In this document: piece by piece, positions 47,401 through 54,775 of the stretch
Layout of the letters: every line of letters begins with the position of its first letter
How positions within the stretch are numbered: position 1 is the first letter of the stretch
Origin: Reinekea forsetii
GTDB taxonomy: Bacteria > Pseudomonadota > Gammaproteobacteria > Pseudomonadales > Natronospirillaceae
Assembly: GCF_002795845.1 (NCBI RefSeq)
Contig: NZ_CP011797.1
Coordinates: 2,069,501-2,133,500 of the forward strand
DNA length: 64,000 nt
Direction of reading: 5' to 3'
Translations under genes and position numbers: made by a program
Notes under the pieces: model-generated
Databases searched by the model: none
Told to the model about the DNA's origin: nothing
What the model saw: only the letters and a program-made list of their open reading frames with translations

Positions 47401-47984
47401 TCGGTTTTGGTAAGGTTTTCCGGTAGCAGTAACTCGGTCTCATCGTCGACGCTTTCAAATAGAAACGGCATGGCGGTGTTCAGGGCATGGCATTGGGCCA
47501 GTAACAGCGCGCGGTACAGTTCTTCGTCTTTGGTGCCATCGAGTTTGAGGGCCACCACCTGAGCGTGGCTTAGGTTGGGCAGCTGCCCGGTTTCTCCGCT
47601 GTTGCCATAGCTGATATCGGTACATTCATCGAGTATTTGATACCCGGTGGGGTGGTCTGGGTGCGATAACACCCGGCGGCCATGGCCGAGGTAGTCGTGT
47701 AATTCCATATAACGGATGGCGATAATGCGGTTAAACCAGGAATAGGCCACCTGCTCCATGGTGTGGGCAAAGCCTACCCGCTCTACCCGCTCACCCAGCC
47801 GAGTGATTCTGGCTGCGAAGCTCACCGGGAAGGGTGTGCCATTGACCACACAGATGTCCCCGGTGACCACCACCGGGTGAATCGTTTGCGCGCTCACACC
47901 GAACTGTTGCGCTTGCTTAGACACCGCGGCAATAAAATCGCGGCGGGCTTTGGGGGCGTAGGCTTTTAGGTTGGCTGTGTTCAT
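44427..47984 (-). CDS. pglX: BREX adenine-specific DNA methyltransferase PglX (upstream copy)
   Basis: A 1185-residue PglX, first of a tandem pair. DPASGSG is at 313-319 and NPPY at 489-492, followed by a central region (about 493-875) unlike that of the other copy except for the island DEFKKIPGSPVAYW. The C-terminal 310 residues are again nearly identical, with a coiled-coil segment (AAEIKKLEKEIQRLQKQQTEL). The pattern is that of a gene duplication followed by replacement of the recognition domain by recombination. It lies 83 bp downstream of brxC. Both copies are intact. Confidence 0.95.
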   Translation of the reverse strand: MNTANLKAYAPKARRDFIAAVSKQAQQFGVSAQTIHPVVVTGDICVVNGTPFPVSFAARITRLGERVERVGFAHTMEQVAYSWFNRIIAIRYMELHDYLGHGRRVLSHPDHPTGYQILDECTDISYGNSGETGQLPNLSHAQVVALKLDGTKDEELYRALLLAQCHALNTAMPFLFESVDDETELLLPENLTKTDSLIGDLITDIPESDWQNVEIIGWLYQFYISEKKDQVIGKVVKSEDIPAATQLFTPNWIVKYMVQNSLGAQWLATYPHSPLKAQMAYYIEPAEQTDEVNAQLKAITPTSLNPEELTLIDPASGSGHILVEAYELFKAIYLERGYRQRDVPQLILEKNLFGLDIDERAAQLTGFALMMKGRADDRRLFERGVKLNVMALVDSAGFDAEVVSQGLNLEPFGLTETDLNELKDLFEHATTFGSLIQVPEGLAGKLPALKQLSEARSQDLFVAEALRGLGPLVQQAQVLAAQYDAVVANPPYMGGKYLPLILRTYLKDCYPGYEKDFFSAFIDRDLAFSKPHGRLGFMSPFVWMFISSHEYLRTRLINEENITSLVQLEYSGFEGATVPICTFTLQKGHLSGLKGCYIRLSDFRGSQNQGPKTLEAVQNRACSWFFEAAQDEFKKIPGSPVAYWMSEAIRNIFTGTKMGEFFNTEGQNKTTNNERYLRYVWEVKKESIGPNKKWVICAKGGSFRKWAGNLENLIDWSLTTRTFYSKDHSARIIDSKFWYLEGITWTDITSASTAFRYLPSGCTYETAGPTLFVRHVKIFAVLAYLNSPFAAYAIDVLNPTMHVKVRDIRALPFDVSDEPLLDRVSRSAVGLVDSAMADWDAYERSWDFQFLPLLTISSEPVQSLESRYTSWIKSNRATIAEMQRLEEENNRLFIDAYGLADELTPDVPIEQITLTVNPAYRYGIKKSAEERDIRFREDTLQELISYAIGCMMGRYSLDAPGLIYAHSGNEGFDPTSYIKFPADDDGIIPLTDTEWYADDAANRLVEFISVAWEAAHLEANLDFLAANLSPKKGEGSRDTLRRYLCDSFYKDHMQTYKKRPIYWLFSSGKQKAFQCLVYLHRYNAGTLARMRTEYVIPLTAKLSSHIDKLDNDKLASSSAAEIKKLEKEIQRLQKQQTELTEFDEKLKHLADQRITLDLDDGVKVNYGKFGDLLVDVKAIHGEKAK

Positions 47985-48014
47985 AATGTTTTAGGGTTCT
48001 TCCGTTACACGGCA

Positions 48015-48050
48015 AATGGCGCCATTAGGGCTTGGGCGGATTGGCCGCCC
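48015..48050. promoter_or_regulatory. Palindrome and hairpin between brxC and pglX
   Basis: The short gap holds a perfect 12-bp palindrome, AATGGCGCCATT (48015-48026), and a 6-bp hairpin GGGCGG/CCGCCC (48034-48050). Neither has a T-run. They may tune expression between the two operon halves. Confidence 0.35.
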
Positions 48051-48067
48051 GGTTGTTTGGGCAGCGC

Positions 48068-51000
48068 TTAACGAATCCGCACGCGAGCGCCCTGCTCTAG
48101 CGCCACGTCGAGCTGTTGCTTGAGCTCGGCTAGGAACTGAGCGGCTTGCTCGGGCGTTTCAATGTAGGCGCCCTCGATGACTGCACTGAACGCCTGGGTG
48201 ACCGATACCTCGGCTATTTGCTTGGGTTTGACCAAGGGCACAGGCTCCGTCACTGGCCCTGGTCGAGAGGGGATGGTCGGCGTTGGCTTGACAGGGGACT
48301 CCAAGGCAGCGCGTTTGGCCTGCTCGCGTTCGATGGTTTTGTTCAGGGTGTCCAGGGCATCGTCTAGGCGTTCGTTGGCGGTTTCGGTTTGCAGCATGTA
48401 GATCTGCGGGATGCTTTTTTGCTGTTGGATGTCTTCTTTGAGCAGTTGCAGCGGGCGCAGCAGTTGGTTGCTCAGCTCGGGTGTGGCGATGCCGGAGCTG
48501 GCAATGTCTTGCTGCAGTTGCACAATGCGTTGCTCTACCCGCTCCAGTGCGTGGTGGCGTTTTTCGCCGATCAGCGCGTCGTTTATCTGGTTCACGGTGG
48601 CGACCAGCCCGGCGACCTGGTGCAGCTTGTTGTAGGGCGCTTCGGCCGTGTGGATCTGGGTTAGGGCTAGGAGTGCGGCGGCGGCCTGCTCGTCGCGTTC
48701 CAAGGCCTGTTTGTTTTTGTCAAAATCCACCAAGGCGCCTTGCAGCTGTTGCCATACCGGCAGTTGGTTGGCGAAAAACTCGTGCACATCGTGGTAGTCC
48801 TCTTCGAGGTCTTTATACAAGTCGCGGTTGTCGACGAGCTGTTTGAAGTAGTCGAAGCTGTCGTCGTTCAGCTGCAGGCGATCCAGGGTTAAGACAGAGG
48901 TGGCAATGATCTTCGCGCCGGGGAACCCGCCCAGATCGGTTTTGCTTTTATAACTGCGCAGGTTGCTGAGCCATTGGTTAAAATGTTGGCTGTAAAAGCC
49001 GAACAGCTCTTTCTCGGCCGATGGGCCCATGCTGCGGAACAGGTCTTGGCTTAGGGTTCTGGCCTGCTTGAGAATAATCTCATCGGTTTGGCGTTTTTTG
49101 ATCAGGGTGATGTCGCGCCGCTTGCGGGAATTGGTTAGCGGCTCGAAGGCATCTTTATTGGCCAGGGTGCCACCATTGAGTTGCAAGGTTAGGTGGTTGC
49201 CCGCCGCCAAGCGGCCAATGATCAGTAGGATTTCATTGTCGGGCCAGCCGAAGGGCCGTTTGTTAAAGCGGTCGAGCACATCGGAGACCAGGATGCGATC
49301 ATTGCTGGCCGCCTTGAGGGTGATGAATTGTTGCACCTCGTTGGTCGCCTGAGGGTTGCCGGCGGCGCCCTCCAGGCCCAGACCCATCTGGGCGATATCG
49401 TCTAGCGCCAATACCGCACTTAACTCACGCTGGGCATCGGTTTGCAGTACCTTGAGGTAGGCCAGTTTGGTGAAGGTGTTTTCAAGCAGATACAAGCAGC
49501 CCTCGTCGAAGCGCACCGTGGCGTTGGTTTGACTCACCTTCAGGCGCTGGCCCAGACAATAGACCTGGGCAGAGAGCATCAGTTGGTCGACATTGACCCG
49601 TAACCGGGTGAGCCGCTCCTGGTTCTCACGGCCCCGGTCGGCCAGTATGCGGCTGAGGTCCTGTTGGCTCTTGTCATTATTCAGGCGGATAAATTTGTTG
49701 GTGCGCAACCAGGTGCTCAGCTCTAGGAAAAAGCTGTTCTCATCGGCCAGGCGGATCACCACCGAGCCGTTGCCTTCGGTACTGCGGTTGATGCAGGCGG
49801 CTTCTGAATAGAGGCTGTAATCGGAGTCGAGCGGCGACAACACCTCCATTTTCAAGTCGGCCTCGTAGCGGCCGTCCAGGGTGTGACCGTCCAGATACCG
49901 ACCGACGTCATAGTCTTGTTTGTTGACCGGGTAGCGGAATTTATTGCGATCGCCGAGCAGCTCCTTATAGATAATATCCATCAGAGCTTTGGTCTCTTCC
50001 GAGCTGGAGATGTCGGTGGCTTTTATCTTGCGAGTAATGTCGCGTTCTTCATTGGTTAAAAACAGGTATTCATGGCCGTTTAGGGTGATCAGGCACTGTT
50101 TTTCCAGCAGTTGCAGGCTGGTGACCACCTGCTTGCGCAGGATCACCTTATCTTCATCGATGGTTTGCAACGAGAGGGTAATGAGGTTGTCGATGGTGCC
50201 CTTGACCAGATCGACATAGCGGATCATAAACAGGGTTTTTAACAGGCTGATGTCGAACGGGGTATAGATGTCATCGGTGGCGGCGTTGTCGATGGCTTGT
50301 TTTACGGCTGGTTCGAGAAAGGACTCCACCGAGCGATAAAAGTAGTGCATCGGCACCAGGGCGCCCAGCTCGGCGTCTTTCAGCTGCAAGGCGGCAACCT
50401 GAAACGAGTCCAACATGGACCGCGAGGCGTTAGACAGCGCGGCACCGGTGGCCCCGACCTTGCGGATCTCGGTAAACACACTCTGCAACAGGCGGAACTG
50501 ATAGGGTGGATAGGGATAACAGCGCACAAAGTCGGCTTCGCTGGCGAATGAGCGCAGCGTGGGCCCGGTGCTGTCGAAGATGATCTGATTCTTGAGAATA
50601 TCACCCTCTTTGGCGTAAATGGTCTGCAGCGTGGCTTCGGCCTCGGGGTTTTTGCGCAATAAGCGCTGCTCGATTACCTCGTCGACATTGGCCCCAGAGA
50701 GCGACAAGCGGGTGCTGAAACGCGCGGCAATTTTTGAAAAGGTATCCGACTCGGCACTGGATAAGTCGCCCAGCGTCGCGTCCATATCCGCCTGGGCGGT
50801 GACCACAATCCAGGCGCGGCCCTTGCAAATGGTGCCCAGGTTTTCTGCCAGGGTTTGCAGCTTTAACATCCGGTCGGTGTTTTTGCCGATAAACTGGCCG
50901 ATTTCATCGACCAGGAACAGAATGCGTCTATTGGGCTCGGGGTGGTTGTCCAGGTACTCTTTGACCCATTGGCAAAATCGCTCGGCATTGTAGTTGAGCG

Positions 51001-51715
51001 CATCTTCGGACTCTTCAAACCATTTTTGCGCTTCGGCGTCGGATATCGCCATTGCAAAGGCTAAGGCCTGTTGGATGTCTGCCTGGAAAAAATGGAAGGC
51101 ATCGCGCTCTTTGACCCAGGTCGACTGAGAGAGCTCGGCAAATTTAGTGGTGAACTGGGTTAATACCCCTTTGCTTTGCAGATAGCGTTCCAGGTGCGCT
51201 ATGTGGGGGTGGTCACTGCTAAAACCCTGGAATTCGTTAAACACCCGCAAGAACACGTCGAGTATCGGGTTGGCGTCATCTTTAGCGCCCGACTTGCTGT
51301 CAATATTAAACAGAATAACATCGGATTTATTGGCGGCGGCCTTTTGAATGTCGGCCCGGACCATGGCGTCGCGTATTTTGCTGGCATCAAAAAAGTCCGA
51401 CGCCAGGCGCTTGGTGCCATTGGGTGATACCGATTCAACATCGGCGAGCAGGTAAGACAGTATTTTCAAGAAGTGGGACTTACCGGAACCGAAAAAACCT
51501 GAGATCCAGATGCCAATCTTGTCTTCCAGGGCCTTCTCATCGAGCGAGGTGGAGAACACCTCGAAGAAGTTGCGGAAGTGGGCATCAAGTTCTTTGGTTA
51601 CAACGTATTCGTCCAGTTCCACGTAAACCGTTGTGTCGTCGTTTTGGTCTGCTTTAACAACACCATTAATGGAGCGCTCGATGTCTTTATAGAAAATGTC
51701 TCTAACGGCAGTCAT
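48068..51715 (-). CDS. brxC: BREX P-loop ATPase BrxC
   Basis: A 1215-residue BrxC (DUF499/PglY-like). Walker A GFFGSGKSHFLK is at 73-84, right after the typical GIWISGFFGSGKS entry, and Walker B RILFLVDEIGQFIG near 272. A long helical C-terminal half has several coiled coils. BrxC is a core part of type I BREX and is needed for defence and methylation in studied systems. It starts ten bases beyond the brxB stop. Length and motifs are standard. Confidence 0.95.
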   Translation of the reverse strand: MTAVRDIFYKDIERSINGVVKADQNDDTTVYVELDEYVVTKELDAHFRNFFEVFSTSLDEKALEDKIGIWISGFFGSGKSHFLKILSYLLADVESVSPNGTKRLASDFFDASKIRDAMVRADIQKAAANKSDVILFNIDSKSGAKDDANPILDVFLRVFNEFQGFSSDHPHIAHLERYLQSKGVLTQFTTKFAELSQSTWVKERDAFHFFQADIQQALAFAMAISDAEAQKWFEESEDALNYNAERFCQWVKEYLDNHPEPNRRILFLVDEIGQFIGKNTDRMLKLQTLAENLGTICKGRAWIVVTAQADMDATLGDLSSAESDTFSKIAARFSTRLSLSGANVDEVIEQRLLRKNPEAEATLQTIYAKEGDILKNQIIFDSTGPTLRSFASEADFVRCYPYPPYQFRLLQSVFTEIRKVGATGAALSNASRSMLDSFQVAALQLKDAELGALVPMHYFYRSVESFLEPAVKQAIDNAATDDIYTPFDISLLKTLFMIRYVDLVKGTIDNLITLSLQTIDEDKVILRKQVVTSLQLLEKQCLITLNGHEYLFLTNEERDITRKIKATDISSSEETKALMDIIYKELLGDRNKFRYPVNKQDYDVGRYLDGHTLDGRYEADLKMEVLSPLDSDYSLYSEAACINRSTEGNGSVVIRLADENSFFLELSTWLRTNKFIRLNNDKSQQDLSRILADRGRENQERLTRLRVNVDQLMLSAQVYCLGQRLKVSQTNATVRFDEGCLYLLENTFTKLAYLKVLQTDAQRELSAVLALDDIAQMGLGLEGAAGNPQATNEVQQFITLKAASNDRILVSDVLDRFNKRPFGWPDNEILLIIGRLAAGNHLTLQLNGGTLANKDAFEPLTNSRKRRDITLIKKRQTDEIILKQARTLSQDLFRSMGPSAEKELFGFYSQHFNQWLSNLRSYKSKTDLGGFPGAKIIATSVLTLDRLQLNDDSFDYFKQLVDNRDLYKDLEEDYHDVHEFFANQLPVWQQLQGALVDFDKNKQALERDEQAAAALLALTQIHTAEAPYNKLHQVAGLVATVNQINDALIGEKRHHALERVEQRIVQLQQDIASSGIATPELSNQLLRPLQLLKEDIQQQKSIPQIYMLQTETANERLDDALDTLNKTIEREQAKRAALESPVKPTPTIPSRPGPVTEPVPLVKPKQIAEVSVTQAFSAVIEGAYIETPEQAAQFLAELKQQLDVALEQGARVRIR

Positions 51716-51725
51716 TGAGCTATCC

Positions 51726-52304
51726 TTATTCGCTAACTAATTTAAAGGCGCGATAATAATTATTGGAGGGGATTCGATTAAAGAGCGATAAGTCTTTACC
51801 GGTGTATTCACCCGGGTAGTACAGCACCAGGGGCACGTGACCTAAGTCGGCATGCAGGCTGTTGAGCAAATTGTGAGCCCGCAACAGCGGCCATACTGAG
51901 CCGACACCGGAGAGCAGCACCAAGTCTTGGTGATCAATCTTGTTATGTTTGAGCAAAAAGGGCACAAACTTATCCATGTGCAACGGACCTGAGAGGGCTT
52001 TGAGTAACGCCTCATCGCCCTTGGCTTTTTGCAGGTCTATGGCCCGCTCCAACAGATTGCGGTCGGTCAGGTACGCCACCATGTTGTCCAACAGGTTGAT
52101 GTGGGCGACCTTGAGGTGGCTGTGCTTCTTAGCCAGCAACTCGGCCAAGAAATGCAGATGGTCCCTAACCTGAAGTTCGTGCTCGGGGGCGTAGTCGAAG
52201 ATCCAAAAACACAGGTCCCCGCCCAGGCCTTTTTTGTTGAGAAAGTCTTCTGACAATAAAATATCTGGGATCTTATTGAGCCGTTCTTGCAAGCCTTGAT
52301 TCAT
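51726..52304 (-). CDS. brxB: BREX protein BrxB (DUF1788)
   Basis: A 192-residue DUF1788 protein. The start MNQGLQERLNKIPDILLSED at 52304 overlaps the brxA stop as ATGA; the frame is open further upstream, but that part is brxA in another frame. Family segments are VLLSGVGSVWPLLRAHNLLNSL and VPLVLYYPGEYTGKDLSLF, the latter a clear DUF1788 ending. BrxB is a small core protein of type I BREX, required for function in tested systems; its biochemical role is not settled. Confidence 0.92.
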   Translation of the reverse strand: MNQGLQERLNKIPDILLSEDFLNKKGLGGDLCFWIFDYAPEHELQVRDHLHFLAELLAKKHSHLKVAHINLLDNMVAYLTDRNLLERAIDLQKAKGDEALLKALSGPLHMDKFVPFLLKHNKIDHQDLVLLSGVGSVWPLLRAHNLLNSLHADLGHVPLVLYYPGEYTGKDLSLFNRIPSNNYYRAFKLVSE

Positions 52305-52927
52305 GTGCGTACTTCCATACAGGCCAGTAATCGGTGTTTGGTGGTGTTTGCCAACAAGTCGCGTGTTTCGGGTCGGATCTGCATATTTTGCAATTTTCGG
52401 CCACGCGCGTTGTGCAAATAACCCACTTCCTTGAGCATGCGAAAGACCACACTGCCCATTTTTTTCTTGGTGGCGGGTTGCCAACGGTTAATGCGTGGGT
52501 CCTTGTTGCCGCAATCATCGAGGAAATCCAACCATTGATAGACTTGCAGCTTTTCAGCATGGGCGGCATAGGCATCGCGCACGATTTGCTCGATAAACTC
52601 CACCAATAACAGGTTGCGTTGCAGCGCCGCAACAAAGCTGATTTGGGTGGCCAGCTCATCATCGCCATCGCGCAGGGCCCGCCAAAAATCGGGGTCTAAC
52701 AGCTGTAAACGTGAGCGAATGGCGCAGCCAAAACGGTCGGCTGTTTTCGGACTGCGTTTTTGCAGCAAGTTGTTGGTGATGATCGCCCGCGTCCACTCTT
52801 CGCTTGACACCTCGTTGAGCAATAGGCCGGCAACCACGCGGCTCTCGCGCACCATGAGGGAGCCACCATTGAGATCGCTGTGGTATGAAAAATCAGCCGA
52901 TGTGCTGTGCTGTTGGGGTTTAGTCAT
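52301..52927 (-). CDS. brxA: BREX protein BrxA (DUF1819)
   Basis: A 208-residue DUF1819 protein, first core gene of the BREX operon. Recognisable parts are DLNGGSLMVRESRVVAGLLL near the N-terminus, SPKTADRFGCAIRSRLQLLD in the middle and KKKMGSVVFRMLKEVGYL. The family is related in fold to NusB-like RNA-antitermination proteins. No ribosome site is seen before its ATG, which overlaps the end of a 61-codon ORF by eight bases, so translation may be coupled to it. Confidence 0.92.
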   Translation of the reverse strand: MTKPQQHSTSADFSYHSDLNGGSLMVRESRVVAGLLLNEVSSEEWTRAIITNNLLQKRSPKTADRFGCAIRSRLQLLDPDFWRALRDGDDELATQISFVAALQRNLLLVEFIEQIVRDAYAAHAEKLQVYQWLDFLDDCGNKDPRINRWQPATKKKMGSVVFRMLKEVGYLHNARGRKLQNMQIRPETRDLLANTTKHRLLACMEVRT

Positions 52928-53105
52928 GGTTAGGCTGAATCGAGGTGAGCGAAATTTGATTGCGTCCAGCGCAGTGCGTCCTGTCGACTTCGACTTCGAC
53001 TTTACAACCGTTCGTTATTGGACTGAAAAAATATTTAGCACTCCAGCCAAAGTGCAATTCAGGACTATTGTGCGGAGCAAATAGCTCTTTTTTAATACTA
53101 ATCAT
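52920..53105 (-). CDS. Small ORF (61 aa) overlapping the start of brxA
   Basis: An open frame from ATG 53105 to TAA 52920, opening MISIKKELFAPHNSPELHFG. It begins inside the stop of another small ORF (ATGA overlap) and ends eight bases inside brxA. No family or ribosome site is recognised. The chain of overlaps into brxA, which has no ribosome site of its own, is the main support. It may act only as a translated leader. Confidence 0.3.
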   Translation of the reverse strand: MISIKKELFAPHNSPELHFGWSAKYFFSPITNGCKVEVEVDRTHCAGRNQISLTSIQPNHD

Positions 53106-53290
53106 TTAAACAACTTCCCGCTCTGTGGCAACAACCCAACTGGCTTTTCATTTCGGCCATACAGCCTTATCAGTACCAGCAGCAGAAGACTCAAAAAAAT
53201 AGACTGACCCTCGCTAAATTCCAAAAAAGAACTCGCGTAAAAAAATATCAACCAATCTGAATTTTTAAAATTACCATCACTCACACCCAT
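53102..53290 (-). CDS. Small membrane ORF (62 aa) at the head of the BREX operon
   Basis: An open frame from ATG 53290 with one predicted membrane helix (SIFLSLLLLVLIRLYG, about 30-45) and a basic tail. It overlaps the next small ORF by four bases. No ribosome site is evident and no family is recognised. Kept because of the overlap chain leading into brxA. Confidence 0.3.
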   Translation of the reverse strand: MGVSDGNFKNSDWLIFFYASSFLEFSEGQSIFLSLLLLVLIRLYGRNEKPVGLLPQSGKLFK

Positions 53291-53519
53291 TAATAAAAAA
53301 GTACATGTTTTAGCAACTTTGTGAAATTAATACATAAAGGTAATACTTTTATTTAGATTGTTGATAATTTTTAAAAACATGTTAAGAAAAGTATCTTTTT
53401 TTAGGCTATTTTTATTGCTCTAAAATCAGCTCTTCCAAGTTAAACCAGCGGTTCTGTGAATGCTAGTCAGAATGAATATTTTGATGAATCTCAACCCATG
53501 CACTGGGAGCCAGACCGCA

Positions 53520-53543
53520 CCAACCAACCAACCAACCAACCAA
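53520..53543 (+). repeat. CCAA tetranucleotide repeat, six copies
   Basis: Six head-to-tail CCAA units in non-coding sequence. Such tracts can vary in length by slippage; here it controls no visible gene. Confidence 0.85.
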
Positions 53544-53822
53544 TTAGAATATGGCTCGGATGTTAGAGCGCCTGAGATCTATATTCCTGATCATGGCAAT
53601 TCCTGGACATATAGATTAGTTTCTGGACACGCGGATAGTTTCGTATAAATTCGCTTTTGCTTGCCGATGCAAGACGATGCTTTGGAATAGGAGGAGCAGA
53701 GATTATCGCAGCTAGGCTTTGTTCCACTCAGGCTTGTTGACGATAGGAATTGGGTGCTTGGGTAGCATTAGGCCCACGGATTCGAATAAGTGATTGGAAG
53801 CTTGGGCTTGGGCCGGGACGGA

Positions 53823-53866
53823 ATGGCGCTGGCATGGCGCTGGGATGGCGCTGGCATGGCGCTGGG
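53823..53866 (+). repeat. 11-bp tandem repeat, four copies
   Basis: ATGGCGCTGGC and ATGGCGCTGGG alternate, giving a 22-bp higher-order period over 44 bases, with a decayed fifth unit. It lies in non-coding sequence near tRNA-Pro and has no evident function. Confidence 0.85.
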
Positions 53867-53948
53867 ATGGGGGGTTGGAGTTGGCGTTGGGTGTTCGATA
53901 TATCGGCCACAGGCCGCATAAAAAGGTTAAATCTTAAATTCCAGGCAT

Positions 53949-53971
53949 AAAAAAAGCAGCTCTAAGCTGCT
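53949..53971 (-). terminator. Terminator downstream of tRNA-Pro
   Basis: On the minus strand AGCAGC and GCTGCT form a 6-bp stem with a 5-nt loop, followed by a run of seven T. It lies about 18 bp past the tRNA 3' end. Confidence 0.75.
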
Positions 53972-53988
53972 GATTTTAAATAATGTAT

Positions 53989-54065
53989 TGGTCGGGCATA
54001 GAGGATTCGAACCTCTGACCCTCGCCACCCCATGACGATGCGCTACCTGACTGCGCCAATGCCCG
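53989..54065 (-). tRNA. tRNA-Pro (anticodon GGG)
   Basis: A 77-nt gene on the minus strand. The acceptor stem CGGGCAT pairs with ATGCCCG, the anticodon stem is TCGTC/GGCGA with loop ATGGGGT (anticodon GGG), and the T loop reads TTCGAAT. The 3' CCA is encoded. It follows merR in the pheST-ihfA-merR cluster, as in several gammaproteobacteria. Its 3' end faces the BREX island, so it may be the island's attachment site. Confidence 0.96.
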
Positions 54066-54110
54066 ACTGTCTGAGTATTCTAAGCTAACATATTGAAAAA
54101 CAAAAGGTTT

Positions 54111-54485
54111 TTACTCTGTTTTTTGCGATTTAAGCAATAAAACCAGAACCGCCTCTAACTCTTCAATCATTTCTGAAATCAGTGTCTGGCGCGCCTGCTG
54201 GGCTTGCTCGGAGTCTTCGGGGTCGGTCATCTTTTGCCGTGCACCGCCGATGGTATAGCCGTCTTCATAGAGGAGGTGCCGAATTTGACGAATCAACATG
54301 ACATCACCGCGCTGATAATAGCGGCGATTGCCCCGGCGTTTGACGGGGCTCAGTTGTGGAAATTCCTGCTCCCAATAGCGCAAAACGTGTGGTTTTACGG
54401 CACACAATTCACTCACTTCACCAATGGTGAAATAACGTTTGCCTGGGATTACAGGTAATTCATCATTCTGGCTCGGTTCCAACAT
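54111..54485 (-). CDS. MerR-family transcriptional regulator
   Basis: A 124-residue MerR-type protein. The winged helix-turn-helix runs [26 protein letters not shown], and [19 protein letters not shown] is the usual wing and second helix. The C-terminal part is a short coiled coil without metal-binding cysteines. It overlaps the end of ihfA by 23 bases and is co-transcribed with it. This linked MerR is conserved next to ihfA in many gammaproteobacteria; its regulon is not known. Confidence 0.92.
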   Translation of the reverse strand: MLEPSQNDELPVIPGKRYFTIGEVSELCAVKPHVLRYWEQEFPQLSPVKRRGNRRYYQRGDVMLIRQIRHLLYEDGYTIGGARQKMTDPEDSEQAQQARQTLISEMIEELEAVLVLLLKSQKTE

Positions 54486-54765
54486 AATTTTCGACGGTCA
54501 CCTTCAGTTTCTGTCCGGGCCGGAAGGTAACCACTCGACGAGCCGAGATCGGGATCTCTTCACCCGTTTTCGGATTCCGTCCAGGGCGTTGCCGCTTATC
54601 CCGGAGATCGAAGTTGCCAAAGCCGGACAACTTCACCTGTTCGTTATGCACTAGACTTTCTCGTATTTCTTCGAAGAAAATCTCAACCATTTCTTTGGCT
54701 TCACGCTTATTGAGACCTAATTCCTCATATAAACGGTCTGCCATCTCTGCTTTGGTCAGGGCCAT
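54463..54765 (-). CDS. ihfA: Integration host factor alpha subunit
   Basis: A 100-residue DNA-bending protein that pairs with IhfB. The start [18 protein letters not shown] has AAGGAG seven bases upstream; the open frame extends 10 codons further into pheT but lacks family similarity there. [30 protein letters not shown] contains the beta arm with the proline that intercalates DNA. It directly follows pheT, the standard order in this class. Confidence 0.97.
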   Translation of the reverse strand: MALTKAEMADRLYEELGLNKREAKEMVEIFFEEIRESLVHNEQVKLSGFGNFDLRDKRQRPGRNPKTGEEIPISARRVVTFRPGQKLKVTVENYVGTEPE

Positions 54766-54775
54766 GGTGGGCTCC

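Larger units (their letters stand above)
53291..53988. other. Gene-free interval between the BREX operon and tRNA-Pro
   Basis: The left 150 bases are very A+T-rich and should contain the BREX promoter. The remainder has simple repeats and no convincing gene. No WYL-type regulator gene (BrxR) precedes this operon within the window. Confidence 0.5.

Noticed and set aside
52305-52484. Longer N-terminus for BrxB
   Set aside because: It lies wholly inside brxA in another frame; the ATGA overlap at 52304 gives the normal BrxB size.
53460-53648. 62-codon ORF beginning MLVRMNILMN
   Set aside because: It contains the CCAA repeat translated as TNQPTNQ and has no ribosome site or conserved pattern.
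53520-53866. Possible CRISPR array
   Set aside because: The repeats are 4-bp and 11-bp tandem units without spacers; no cas genes are in the window.
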